Below, in pieces: positions 44,915-56,231 of a DNA stretch of 64,000 bases (its first letter is position 1; each line of letters opens with the position of its first letter). This stretch comes from Helichrysum umbraculigerum (lineage: Eukaryota > Streptophyta > Magnoliopsida > Asterales > Asteraceae): contig CATIUR010000006.1 in NCBI GenBank assembly GCA_949592205.1, positions 65,840,001 through 65,904,000 of the forward strand, in the 5' to 3' direction. Position numbers and translations under genes: made by a program. The notes under the pieces were generated by a model. The model was not told where the DNA came from and searched no databases. It was given only the letters and a program-made list of their open reading frames with translations.

Positions 44915-46835
44915 TGAGGCACATATGCGCGCTTTCGGGTGTTAAAGTAGCACCACGTACCGTCAAGGAACAAGCATGACGACACTCACTTTATTGTACC
45001 ATATTCATTCAACTGTGTGCATTTTTGTTAAGTTCTAGTAGTGTAACTCTTTGATACATTTCATGTACTACACATAATAATAATAGTAATATACGCCTTA
45101 ATCGGTGTTTCGTGGATTGCCCTTAAGTGGTTATTTTAATCACATATCGTGATTAATTATCTGATTTCTTGATGATGTTTGAAGATTGGATGATACATTG
45201 CAGTTGCCAGCTTATACCGGAGGAGATTACAACTTGAACAATTTTTTGTAGCTCCTGCATCTCATCATATTCTGGGCCCAGACTTGGGCTTTTACGCAGG
45301 CCCAATAGGAATTGTTGGTGACGTTGAGAGTTAATCATAGATAAATTTTAAAATTTTCAAACGAACACATATTTGGAAGTATTGTCGATAAAACACAAAT
45401 TTCTCATATTTTAGAAATGCATACTTACAAACAAATTGGATAAAAGACACATCCACATAAATCTTATAAGGGAAAATAATTCGTAACGTTGAACCGTACA
45501 ATTTGAAAGGTAATGTTAATGTTAATGTAGGGGTCATTTATATAAATATAAAAATGTTGAAGGATCAAAAATTAAAAATATTTGTTTTGTGATTGATCAA
45601 CATTACAATTGAATTGTAATGTCGACTTTTACAAAATAATATAGCACAGGAATTGTACCAATCGTATTAACTTATTGTTTATCTTTCTTAAATTCTCTTT
45701 CATCATAGCATTGGGACAACTCATTATGTAAATACGTACTTTTTGTAGGATTACTCTCTGTAAATGCATTTAATTTGGATACGATCTAAATTGTGTGTAA
45801 TCAACTTCATTTTTTTTGTATTGTGTGTGTAACAACCCCAAAATTAGGGCAAATTTAAAATTTCCCTAATTACGTGTTTATTACTTGTATATAATATGAA
45901 ATAGGATTATATACGTTATTTACTTATTATATATATATATGGATGGAATATATATATATACGCGTATACGATTCGTACATATCGTATGAAACTACAATTG
46001 TACAAACATACGGACATTGGTAAAACAATTATTAAATAATGTTAAATTATTTAGTTACTTTGACTACTACTTCATATTATGTTTATAATATAACGAAAAC
46101 GTACGTTTTAATTAAAACGTTACCGAACTCTCCGAAAACTCGACCAACCGACAAAACAAACAAAGTTATGTTTTATAACTTGAAAACTAGTATTTTGATA
46201 AAATACTTCAACTTAATTATCGAGTAATATTTCGTAACTTAAAACGTATATTTAATCGCGTACAAAATGATTTTAACGTTTAAACGACCGGGAAAACGAA
46301 CACCGCACGGAGCGCAAACACGGAGGAGCAAAAAGTGGTGAGACCACATCATGTGGCCCCACCAAAACCGGCCCAAGGTGAGGGGGCATTAAGCCCTCAC
46401 CATTTCCCCCACTCCCTCACTCAATCTCACTCTCACACTCAATCTCTCTCTCTCTCTCCCTCTCAATCGGTTTCTCTCTCTATCTCTAAACTACCATCAC
46501 TAACACCACAAAACCACCTATCTTTTCGGTTTTTCGTTTCGACAACTTTGTAAGTTTTCCGGCGACCCGAAACTTTTCCGATTACACTTATTTTACTTCC
46601 ATGTTGTTCCCCTAGCTAAATGATGTCCGAATATGTATTTAAAACTCGTTTTTGAACTCGTTAACGAAAAGGTCGGTTTTGGCCATTTTTAATAAAACGA
46701 CACCTCGAACATTAAAAATGACATCCAACAATTTTTATGAACTCTATATAACATAATATAACTTGTGTAAAAGTTTCACCTTGAACGGAACTCGCTAAAC
46801 ACGTTTTCGACACGAACCAAAAACTGGATAGACGT

Positions 46836-47480
46836 TAGTGTCGCATGGCTCACGCCAGTTATGCGACACTACGTCTGAGTGATGCATAGGTCACGAACCG
46901 TCTATACGCGACACTTCATTAGTGCCGCTAAAATATTAATACCGTCACTTCACTAGTGACGCAATCATAACACTTTCGGCAGAAACAACACGACACTCCA
47001 TTAGTGTCGCTACCATATAACTATCAGTAGTAACATGCGACACTTCCCTAGTGACGCTAGAACACTTATACCGACACTTCATTAGTGTCGCTATTATCAG
47101 TAGAAACTAATAACTTTCAGTAGAAACAAAGGACGCTCAGTTACTACTGATGACGTCCCCCCGACCCTAATACCGTCACTCTGTCAGTGGCGCATAAATA
47201 CATATACCGACACTTGTCTAGTGTCGCACCGAGACCGATTTACTCACTTATACCGTCACTTCGTTAGTGACGCGCTGTTTGAACACGACACTTAATACCG
47301 ACACTACCAGAGTGGCGCACTGATGGGAAACTATACTTAATAACGTCACTTACTTAGTGACGCACCATCTTAATACCGACACTACTTAAGTGTCGCATAC
47401 ATCATTAAACAGATAACATAATACGACACTACCTAAGTGTCGCATGATACCCATAAGTGACGCATACTAGTGTCGCTAAA
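46836..47480. repeat. large array of CGACACT/AGTGTCG short inverted repeats
   Basis: About a dozen units such as CGACACTCCATTAGTGTCGC, CGTCACTTCACTAGTGACGC and CGACACTACTTAAGTGTCGC, spaced 25-60 bases apart. The third stem base alternates between A and T with the matching change on the other arm in several units. Confidence 0.87.
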
Positions 47481-48624
47481 ACAGGCTGTTTGACACTTAC
47501 ATTTTATACAAGTATAGAATATACTTAAAACGCAAACGTACTTTACTCGGCATCACTTATACATGAAATACTATACTTTTGAAAGTATACAACAATACTT
47601 GAATACGTACAAGACTATACTAAACTGAACGTGAGTTTTCACTCACACACGTACACGAGATTACACTCGAAATACTTAGGAGATTACACTCCAACGAACT
47701 TACACTTGTACACTACACGGGATTGCACCCGCTACGAACTTACAAGTTCACTCACTAGTTGCGTGCCGGATTACACGTTAACTGATACGAACTTACACTC
47801 AAACACTTACAAGGATTCACTCGTACCCTTTGGGGATTAAGCCCATTGGAACTTACACGAACACTACACGTTGTGATACAAACAAACAATTATACAAGTA
47901 CACTTTACAACTGAACAACTACTATGAGTACCTAATAATAATGGATGGAATTATTATTATACACCGATACCAACGGGCCGTACAACTTTTATACAAACTA
48001 CGATTTACAAACGAATACAAACGTACAAACAAACTAATGGACATTAACTAGTTTGGGAACAACTAGCATGGATACTTTACAAGTATTCCATTTACTTACT
48101 GAACCTTATGCGTATTAGGACGCTAAGGGCTGCTAGTTCGGATACTACTTTGCTTGCTTACTACATTATCTGCTAGACTCAGGTGAGTCTCACAGCCCCT
48201 ACTTTACTGTTTTTACTCAGGGGTGAGATGCATTACTGTTTTACATGAACACACAAAACTTACTTGCTGCCATGATTTACATACTGTACGGAATTACGGA
48301 TACGCCAATTGCATAAGTTTCGACTAATCCAATGAAATCCTCCTTAATCATAGTTGTTAGTTATGGGATAAGCGCGAGTTTTAGTATATGGATCCATATG
48401 GGACTGACAATCCCCGCCCGGGGTAGCACGCACTACCACGAACCGTTCCTGTAGAAACGGGCGTTTCTTACTCGTTTCATATGAATGTTTTGGATTACAT
48501 TCATGGGGGTACCTATATTTACTGTACGTTAAGCTTCAACTATGGTGGCTCATGGCAAGGGTATCAAACGGTTCGCATGACCTGCAACCACCCACTTATT
48601 AAAACTTAAGTGAACGATGAGCAT

Positions 48625-50710
48625 TGTAACATCCTCAAATTGGGTCTAGAAGTAATAGGTATTTTCTGTAAATTTTAAATGTGATTTAAAATTGTTATTG
48701 TGTTTGATTGTGTAATTAATAGGTCGATAAGCCTCGGGAAATATTGTGGCTAGTGAAATATTGATTGTTTTAAATTTATTTAGTTGACGGTAAAATAAAA
48801 TTGTATTTCCCCGCAAATGATTTTAAGTTCCAGACAATAATAAATACGGGGAATGAAAATTAACACTTATATGGTATATTATATGTGTTGGATCGGTTTT
48901 TATTCCCACCCAAATACATACATACGTACGATGCATACATACACCCACACTTTTACCTTAAATCCCAAAACTTGATGAAATCATCAAATTGAAGAACACA
49001 AATTCGGATTCAAGCTTCTAGTGTGAAGATTATCATCTTCTAATCCTTCCTTTCAACTTGTAAGTTCTAAATCTTTGAATCATGAACCCTAGAATTTGGG
49101 GGTTTGGGTGTTCTTGATGTAAATCCGAAATTAGGGTTTGATTTGGTGCAATAGTTGTTAGTTATGATTTATTAACATAGATTAATCATTTCATTATCAT
49201 TCAAAGCATGTTATAAGTGTTAATTTCGTGATTTCTTTAACCCTAGAAATTGGGGTTTTGAATATTTGATTTAGTTGGCATGATTAATCTTGAATTTAAG
49301 CTAGTAATGATCATATTATCATTAGTTGATAAGAAATTCTTGATTATAAGAAAAACCCTAACTTAGAGAGAAAAGATTATGGTGTATTCATGACTTTTGT
49401 TGTGATTTAGTTGATAATTCATGAAGTAAAGATTTTGGTTATGTTATAGTTGTTAATTAGTGCCTAATCCATGATTATGACATGAAACCTAACTTAAAAT
49501 GGAAGAATTTGATTAAGTGTTCATGAAGTGTTTTAGTGGATTGTTAATTTGGAAGCTATTAATCTTGTTATTGGTGTGATTATGTTAGTTAAACAATGAT
49601 TAATGTGAACTAAGGTGATAAGTTGATTATAATTATCATGATTTATTAAGTGAGAGTGAACTAATGAAGTTAATAGTGATAATTCATATTAATGGAATGA
49701 ATTATGTGAAATTACTACAAGTGATAACTAAATGATGTATATTTGAAAGTGGTTAACATGATATCTAATCATGATTAAGAAACAAATTCAAGAAGTATGA
49801 ACTTGATGTTTGTGATGATTGTGATAATACATATGAATTGAGATTGTTGGTATAAATCTATTGGAGTATTGTTATGAAGATTTGATACAAGTAACTGACT
49901 TGTGTATTTTGTTGTATTTCCAGATGTGGAGAAGACTCAGTGAGATTAGACTACTGAGTGGGCGACTATGGTAGTCGGTGAGTGGACTTTGATCTCTCAC
50001 TATAATTTAGTGATCACTATTGTGGTTACTTCAAGTGTTAAGTGTTATTACTGTGTTAAGTTGAATTGTGAATTGTGTTAAAGTGTTAAAGTGTTAAGTG
50101 ACCTATATGGTAACAGTGTTAATAGAGGTCAACTATGTTGGACTGTGTTGTTACAGGTTAGTCAACACAAGGGTTGTGAACATTCGTTGTGAGTAAGGCT
50201 TGTGTTGACTAAAGGTAACAAACAGTTATCGGTTAACCGCTGTATTGGCCTGCAGTTGGTGTAAGTGTCGCTTGGTGGGCCACCGCGGCTGAGGGCGCCA
50301 CAAGGGCCACCGATCCTCTGGTGATGTTGAGTCAAAGTGTTAAATGTGGTGAACTCATGGTGTTAAACTAAGTTGTATTGTTAGTGATGAGTTAACTCAC
50401 TTAGCTTTGTGCTAATCCCTTGTTGTTTACTCCTTGCAGGTTAATATCTTTTGTTATGGGCGGGTCAAGGAGTAACTGAAGAATGTTTGACTAGGATTAC
50501 TCTGATTATTATTTAATACAGTTTAAAATGTTTGATTATATAATGCCCAGGATATAAAGGATTGTTTTGTAAATGGTAATAATCAATACTTAGAACTTAG
50601 GTAATGGAAAATGACGTCATGTCATTTTATGTATATATATGTTTTGGGACTTGAACTTCCGCATTGTAAAAAAAAAAAAAAAAAACAGTTGTAAATTTTG
50701 GGGCGTTATA
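48625..50710 (+). mobile_element. family B solo LTR nested in the family A LTR (copy 2)
   Basis: Starts TGTAACATCCTCAAATTGGG, ends TTTGGGGCGTTATA, flanked by a perfect 5-bp duplication AGCAT (48620-48624, 50711-50715). Internal blocks match 41078-43286. No coding region. Confidence 0.88.
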
Positions 50711-51140
50711 AGCATAACCTGTGATCGTTACTTACTGGCTGGCTTATGATTTACAAATATTACTTGTGTGTTCAAACTGTTTACTTACTTACAAACCTGT
50801 GAGATTCACCAACCTTTTGGTTGACCGTTTTAGTAATGCTTCTCAGGTACACAGCATCAGTAGGGATGCCCGGCAGGATAAGCTTACTTAGCTCGAGTCG
50901 CATGCATTTACAAGCTTGGAGATTTTACTACATTACTTTTGTACTAGTTGTTATGTATTGAAATCTCTAGGAATTTACTCGAAACTCGAGCTTGTATTTT
51001 GAAACACTTATGTATTAATGTAATAACTTTTCGAACGTCTCATTTAGAGTCGTTCACTGTATCCTTTGTGCTTGTGATTATTGATTAGTAACACCCAAAA
51101 CTCGCTTCCGTAAACTGTTAAATTTGGGGGTGTTACAGTG

Positions 51141-51341
51141 TGTGTCGAACTTTCATTTTTGATCTATTGTGTGTATCCGACCTGTTATTACTTGTAATTG
51201 CTAACATTCACCCGTTTTAGATGACGTGTCAATGACGGCGTGTCATCTTATACAATTGTCACGTCAGCAAAGTTACCAGTTGCTAATTGAATAAGTCATC
51301 GGATACATATAATAGACCAAAATTGAAAGTTCGATACACAA
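51141..51341. mobile_element. palindromic fold-back MITE (copy 3)
   Basis: TGTGTCGAACTTTCATTTTT on the left is inverse to AAAATTGAAAGTTCGATACA on the right; the apex has TGACGTGTCA-type words. The right boundary of the segmental duplication falls inside it: unit 1 ends within its left arm (39441-39473). Confidence 0.65.
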
Positions 51342-51649
51342 GGTATAAAAAATTGAAGTTCATTATACACAGTTCAGAATATATCTAAGTTAGCAATATT
51401 TTCAGATACTAATTTTGTAGGATTTGCTTGGGTAGTATTTCTCTTATCAAAGATTGTATACAATATGATTGTAACTAATAAAATGAAAAAGAAAATAAAT
51501 AGAGAGAAAGATCAAGTAATTAAATATTTAAATTTAATTGATCCCGCCACATCATTTTATTTTATTAATAATATTTTTACAAACAAAAATATTTGCGATT
51601 CGTGTAGCATTCTTATTCAATATAAGGAAATAATTTAATTAACGGACTA

Positions 51650-51870
51650 GTATATGGAAATGCATCAAACTTTAATACGATTTATATTGTGTGTATCTAA
51701 TTAATTTTTTTCTGTGTGTATGCAACTATTAAAAATTGCATTTCTGATGAATTTTGTTTATGTGTCGTCCGCTTAAGGTGTCACGTGACATCCGTAAAGA
51801 TTGACATATCATCAAAAGTACTACATAATACATTAAAATATACTTTTTGAGAGTTGAATACACACGGTAA
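51650..51870. mobile_element. palindromic fold-back MITE (copy 4, partial)
   Basis: Shares GAAATGCATCAAACTTTAA, TTGTGTGTA, GTGTCACGTGACATCC and an inverse right arm with copies 1 and 2. The right end is eroded. Confidence 0.6.
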
Positions 51871-52047
51871 AAAAAATAGTTAAATACTCACCGTTGATAT
51901 CGTGTCTAAATTGATTGCATTTGGTTCAATAAAACGTTAAAAGATGACCTAGTCAGCATGACGTTTTTTGTCGTTCTAACATGTTGTTTATATTTAATTT
52001 TTAGCATGCGATGAGGAAAGAAATGTAAATATTTATTTAATAAAATA

Positions 52048-53671
52048 GGTATAGGATCATGAGGGCAGGGTTGTTTGGAGAGAAAGGAGGGCAAGGTCCC
52101 CACCCATCCAAAAAGTGACATGTGTCACATACCAATTTTCATGTTGGTCCCTCCACTTTTAATATATTTTTAATTTCATTCCTAAATTTCTTAAATAACA
52201 CTCCACCACTCTCACCCCACCAACCACCCACTTCCACCTTCTGCCACCACCTACCGCCTGCTGCCGCCGCCCGCCGCCGCCGGATTCCGGCCAAAATTTT
52301 TTTTTTTCCTTTTTTTTTAACTTTTTTACATTTTTATTTTTAAAAAATGTACTGCATATTTTTTGTTTTTACTGCAGTTTGTATATATATAATTTATAGT
52401 TTTTGCTGCATATTGTTTTAACCGTTACATATAATTGAGTTGCAAATTGCATATTGAACTGTTAGCATTTTATGTTAATTATACTGCATATTGTTTATTT
52501 GACTGCATTTTGTAACTCATGTTGTTTATCTTGTACTACATTTTGTATTGTACATAGCATCTTTTTTTTACTGCATTTTGAATAAAATTATAATGCATAT
52601 TATTATGTTTTACTACGTTTTGTATAAAATATTAATGCATATTATTATGTTCACTGCATTTTGTATATATATTTAAGTACATATATGTGGTTTATTTTGT
52701 ACTGCATTTTGTATTATATGTATTATCATTTTATTGCATTTTATATATAACATACTGCATATTGTTCTTTTTACTGCATTTTGTGTATATAATTTTAGTA
52801 AATATTGTTTGCTTTTTGTACTGCATTTTGTATTACATGTATTATATTTTTACTGCATTTTGAATAAAATTATAATGTACATAGTTTTTTTTTACTGCAT
52901 TTTGTATATATAATTTCTAGTACATATTGTTTGTTTTTAACTGCATTTTGTATAAAATTATACTACATATAATTGCTTTTACTGCATTTTAAATATATAT
53001 TTTTAGTACATATTATTCGTTTGTACTGCAGTTTGTATTATACTATTTGTACTGCATTTTGGTGACTGTGTATATAAAATATATAAGATACAATGTTACA
53101 TAAAATACAAAATGTAGTAAAAAAGACTAACATGTATACAAAAAGAATGATGCAATAAATATATATACAAAATGCAGTTTGTGATATCACATCTTGAAAA
53201 TAAGTAATAATAAATACATAAACATACACGATGCAACACATAAACTACTATATGCAGTAGTATATGAATATTTATTAATGTATATACAAAATGTAGTTAA
53301 ATAACCGCAAAATGCAATAAATTTCTGTTTCTTTTTTGTTTTAAATTAATATGCAGTGTTTTTAAGGAGGAAAAATTAGTTAAAAAAATTTTGGAAAAAA
53401 AAAAGTTGGAAAAAAAAAAATTGGCCGGAATCCGGCGGCGGCCGACAGCAGTTGACGGCGGCGGCAGCAGGCGGCAGGTGGTGGCAGAGGGTGGGAGTAG
53501 GTGGTTGGTGGTGGTGGGGTGGAGGAGTGTTATTGAAGAAGTTGAGGGAAGATATATATAATATAAGTATAGACAAGGGGTTAAAGTGAAACTTGTGTTG
53601 AACATGTGGCAAGTGGTGATTGGTTGCTCTCCTTGCTCTCCATTTCACCTTTGCTCTCCTGATCCTTACTC
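52048..53671. mobile_element. Mutator-like element with long inverted ends and TACTGCA repeats
   Basis: Ends GGTATAGGATCATGAGGGCA and the inverse of GAGTAAGGATCAGGAGAGCA; perfect 9-bp duplication AATAAAATA (52039-52047, 53672-53680). The terminal inverted repeats extend about 300 bp and include a GC-rich block (GCCGCCGGATTCCGGCC on the left, GGCCGGAATCCGGCGGC on the right). The core 52347-53330 is made of TACTGCATTTTGTATATATA-like units. Open frames 52122-52343, 53297-53605 and 53376-53648 are the inverted ends read as protein and are not genes. Confidence 0.9.
52347..53330 (+). repeat. TACTGCA-type tandem repeats in the core of the element
   Basis: TACTGCATTTTGTAT, ATACTGCATATTG and close variants recur every 30-60 bases; in the right part the complementary AAAATGCAGT orientation appears. 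Confidence 0.85.
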
Positions 53672-53680
53672 AATAAAATA

Positions 53681-54310
53681 TGTTAGCCATTGAAAAGGTG
53701 CCTAGTATTTGGAAACTTGATGTTTTCACATGAACTTGTATTATATTATATCATATTGTAATGTAATGTGATTATTTTAATTAGAAAGATTCAAAATTGG
53801 GAAATGGTAGATACAATGCAGGTGGAAGAAAATGAATATATCACACATTTGACCAGGTATATATACTGTACCAAATTAATACGGTTTTTCTAGCGTGGCT
53901 CCTCGTGACACATGTTAAAGTATATCTAAACACAAAATTTCCTTAAATATTATATTTGTTTATAATATTGACTAGTTCAATCTAATATTTATCATTTATC
54001 TTAATTATTCATATCATAAATACAAATTCTAACTTTTAAAAAATTTCGTCTTCATTAAATGCATTATATCAATGTCACGAAAAGCACACGTCTGCAAAAT
54101 CCAATTAAGAGATTCATATATTCAACCATTAATTAAATAATAATCGATCCTTATCTAATCTAATACAAGTGGTAGTTAATACTTAACGGGCTCCATCAAT
54201 TACTAACCAAGTTGATGAAAAAAAGCCTAAAAGTCAAACTCACATTTATCATTCAACTACTTGCTTCTAATGAATATTTCAATCAACTTGGTTTAATTTT
54301 GAAGTTTTTT
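53681..54310. other. intergenic DNA upstream of gene 7
   Basis: Nothing recognised. A possible TATA (CTATATAG) lies at 54317-54323. Confidence 0.4.
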
Positions 54311-54455
54311 TACACCTATATAGTTCCTTCCAGTTGCACCATTCTGCATCCTCAGATCAAGGCATTGACTTTATTTCATACCATATCAAGAAATTCATCA
54401 AATTTACATCACAAATTAGTTGTAATAGTAATAATTAAGAAGCAAGTACAAGATC

Positions 54456-54947
54456 ATGAGAAGCAAAGGAACATCTCAAAAGAACCCGATGATCATGATC
54501 GTTTGGATCATCAAGACGCCCATTCGAGCTTTATCTAAAGCGAAAGATATTTACGTCAAAGGCATCACCAATTTCAGCACGACTTATAATCGCCCGATGA
54601 TGATCATTGAAGAGGCTAATCGTGACAACATCGCAAAGCTTTCTAGGAGCTATAGCGCCACTGTGTTATATAACGATAACAACAAACAACAACCAAGAGG
54701 CCTAATCAGGGCTAGTTCTGATGGTGCTACTACTCAGATTAGTATGGCTGATATCGAACGGTTCATGATACAAAAAAAGAAGAATGATGAATTACAATCG
54801 TCTGTATCGAGGAAAGGTGTGCATAGGAGTTGCAGCCTTGGGATGGGAAAAATCGATGAAGATAGAGCTTCTTCATTTAGAGACGACAATATTATTTTCG
54901 CAAAAAAATTCAATGGTTCAAGGCTATCTAATGCACATCCGTTTTAG
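54456..54947 (+). CDS. small basic protein of the tandem S-V-G-M-G-K-I-D-E-D family (gene 7)
   Basis: 163 residues, one exon. MRSKGTSQKNP, then MIMIVWIIKTPIRALSKAKD, YVKGITNFSTTYNRP (as in gene 1), LSRSYSATV, LIRASSDG, then LQSSVSRKGVHRSCSLGMGK followed by IDEDRASSFRDDN. It groups with gene 1 by the SVSRKGV segment and NRPxxxxxE region, while genes 2-4 have YAASKG. The C-terminus FAKKFNGSRLSNAHPF is unique. All three R-S/A-x-S modules are recognisable, the second in relaxed form (LIRASS). The frame 54212-54538 ahead of it and 54784-55071 across its end are shadows. Function unknown. Confidence 0.78.
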   Translation: MRSKGTSQKNPMIMIVWIIKTPIRALSKAKDIYVKGITNFSTTYNRPMMIIEEANRDNIAKLSRSYSATVLYNDNNKQQPRGLIRASSDGATTQISMADIERFMIQKKKNDELQSSVSRKGVHRSCSLGMGKIDEDRASSFRDDNIIFAKKFNGSRLSNAHPF

Positions 54948-54949
54948 AA

Positions 54950-55529
54950 TTCGCTTTCTTTGGCAGTTCTTGTTATACAGACCTTTTTATAAACTACAAC
55001 TTAATGAATCTAGTGAAAACGAACATATGGGACGACTGTTTCGCTCGAACTGTTTTGTTTTTGTAAATTAATGACCGTGTGCGTGAGATATCACCGTGTT
55101 GGATTTCTGTGTGTTTGGGTTGTAATAATTAGTAACAAAATATTTTGCACTGTGTTCTTACACGTTCATATTCTAGTATTCATGTTACCCGAAAACCACA
55201 ATAGGATGGTTCTGCATATACTAACACGAATTGATTAAAAAGTGTTATTTATTGACAAAGAATATTTAATTCAAACGATCTTAATGCTATACAACTATGT
55301 ACATTAGTTGACAACTAAGCAATTTATGAATAAGAACTTTTAACAAATTATATAAATTTAACACATTTTGGCTAACAAATCTATACAAAATCAGTTAATA
55401 ACTACCTGCAGGGCTGCAGACTCAACAATGTCAAACATATCCTTCACCCACCTTTTTCACTTTAAAATAGCCATCAAATTTCCCATAACAAATTGGATGT
55501 GATAATCAAGAAGCAAGAACACAAGATCA
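54950..55529. other. spacer between gene 7 and its truncated neighbour
   Basis: No gene seen. The last 60 bases (GATAATCAAGAAGCAAGAACACAAGATC region) resemble the 5' flank of gene 7. Confidence 0.45.
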
Positions 55530-55579
55530 TGAAAAGAAAAGCAACATCAAAAAAGAAGTCACCGATGATCATTCGGCTC
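55530..55579 (+). pseudogene. 5' stub of an eighth family gene
   Basis: The ATG at 55530 opens MKRKATSKKKSPMIIRL, matching the start of gene 7 (MRSKGTSQKNPMIMIVW) and preceded by the same 5' flank (AAGAAGCAAGNACAAGATC). Similarity stops where a copia LTR begins at 55580. I did not find the rest of the gene to the right in this window, so the locus is a broken copy. Confidence 0.72.
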
Positions 55580-56231
55580 TGTTAGAAAATAACATCACAA
55601 TTGACAAGCAAATACACGAGCACGCAGCGGAATATTAAACATGTATACGTATAATTAACAAGGGTTAATAGTTGTGTACCTTTTAGCTAGCTCCAATAAA
55701 TCGTTTAATAAACGAATAGGTTTCACTAATGGTAAAACCCTCTACGATCGCACACACAACACGTTGTTGATAACCACCCGAATGCTAGTTCAATTAACCA
55801 ATTAAATAGTAACCTTTCTTTTGCTTTGCTTGTACGAAAGTCGAAAAAACAAGAAAAACTTTTGTGGGGTTTTTCCTTCGGCCGTCGAAAACAAATCAGA
55901 GAGCATAAAGATTGGATTACAATTTCAAGTTAATGGGTATCATATATTTATATTGATTTAATAATAATTAATAACTAATAATCTATTATTATTAATTAAT
56001 TATTATTCAACCCTTTAAGTATTAGAAGTAACAATTTAATCCTAATAACTTTCACCTTGAATCCTATAACTTAATAACATATTAAATTATCACAATTTAA
56101 CTAATAACTTAACTAGTTATTACAGTTAACTTAACTTTGGTTAAATAAGCGGTATCTACGTGTTAACGCGTGTGACCTCATAGGCTCATTAATTTTCGGA
56201 CATGCTTAAGTCGTGTACATATATACCAACA
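55580..56231 (-). mobile_element. copia 3' LTR with a short internal remnant, minus strand
   Basis: On the minus strand the LTR starts TGTTGGTATATATGTACACG and ends TTTTCTAACA. Directly upstream on that strand is GACATATCCAAGTGGGAGC, a polypurine tract of the kind that precedes copia 3' LTRs, so 55580 is the outer end and the internal region lies to the right (56232 to about 56350). No coding part remains before the CACTA end at 56352. Confidence 0.75.

Larger units (their letters stand above)
45828..51137 (+). mobile_element. family A solo LTR with a nested insertion
   Basis: Starts TGTAACAACCCCAAAATT, ends AATTTGGGGGTGTTACA, flanked by a perfect 5-bp duplication GTGTG (45823-45827, 51138-51142). 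Unit 1 of the segmental duplication has the uninterrupted site (about 39436). Without the nested element (48625-50710 plus one copy of its duplication) it is about 3.2 kb. No protein domains. It contains the inverted-repeat array 46836-47480. Open frames at 46039-46227, 46335-46553, 47631-47840 and 47830-48051 have no known domain. Confidence 0.9.
39479..51170 (+). repeat. tandem segmental duplication, unit 2 (holds gene 6), heavily invaded
   Basis: Homology to 36053-39475 is split into 39479-39627, 40415-40700, 43290-45827 and 51138-51170. The gaps are occupied by a Mutator-like element, a 378-bp sequence plus a family B solo LTR, and a family A solo LTR that holds a nested family B LTR. Confidence 0.88.

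Noticed and set aside
46836..47480. Regular short repeats that could be mistaken for a CRISPR array
   Set aside because: Repeats are themselves inverted, spacers vary in length, and the region lies inside a plant LTR.
53297..53605. 102-codon minus-strand frame and the overlapping 53376-53648
   Set aside because: They translate the inverted end of the Mutator-like element; proline/histidine-rich low complexity.
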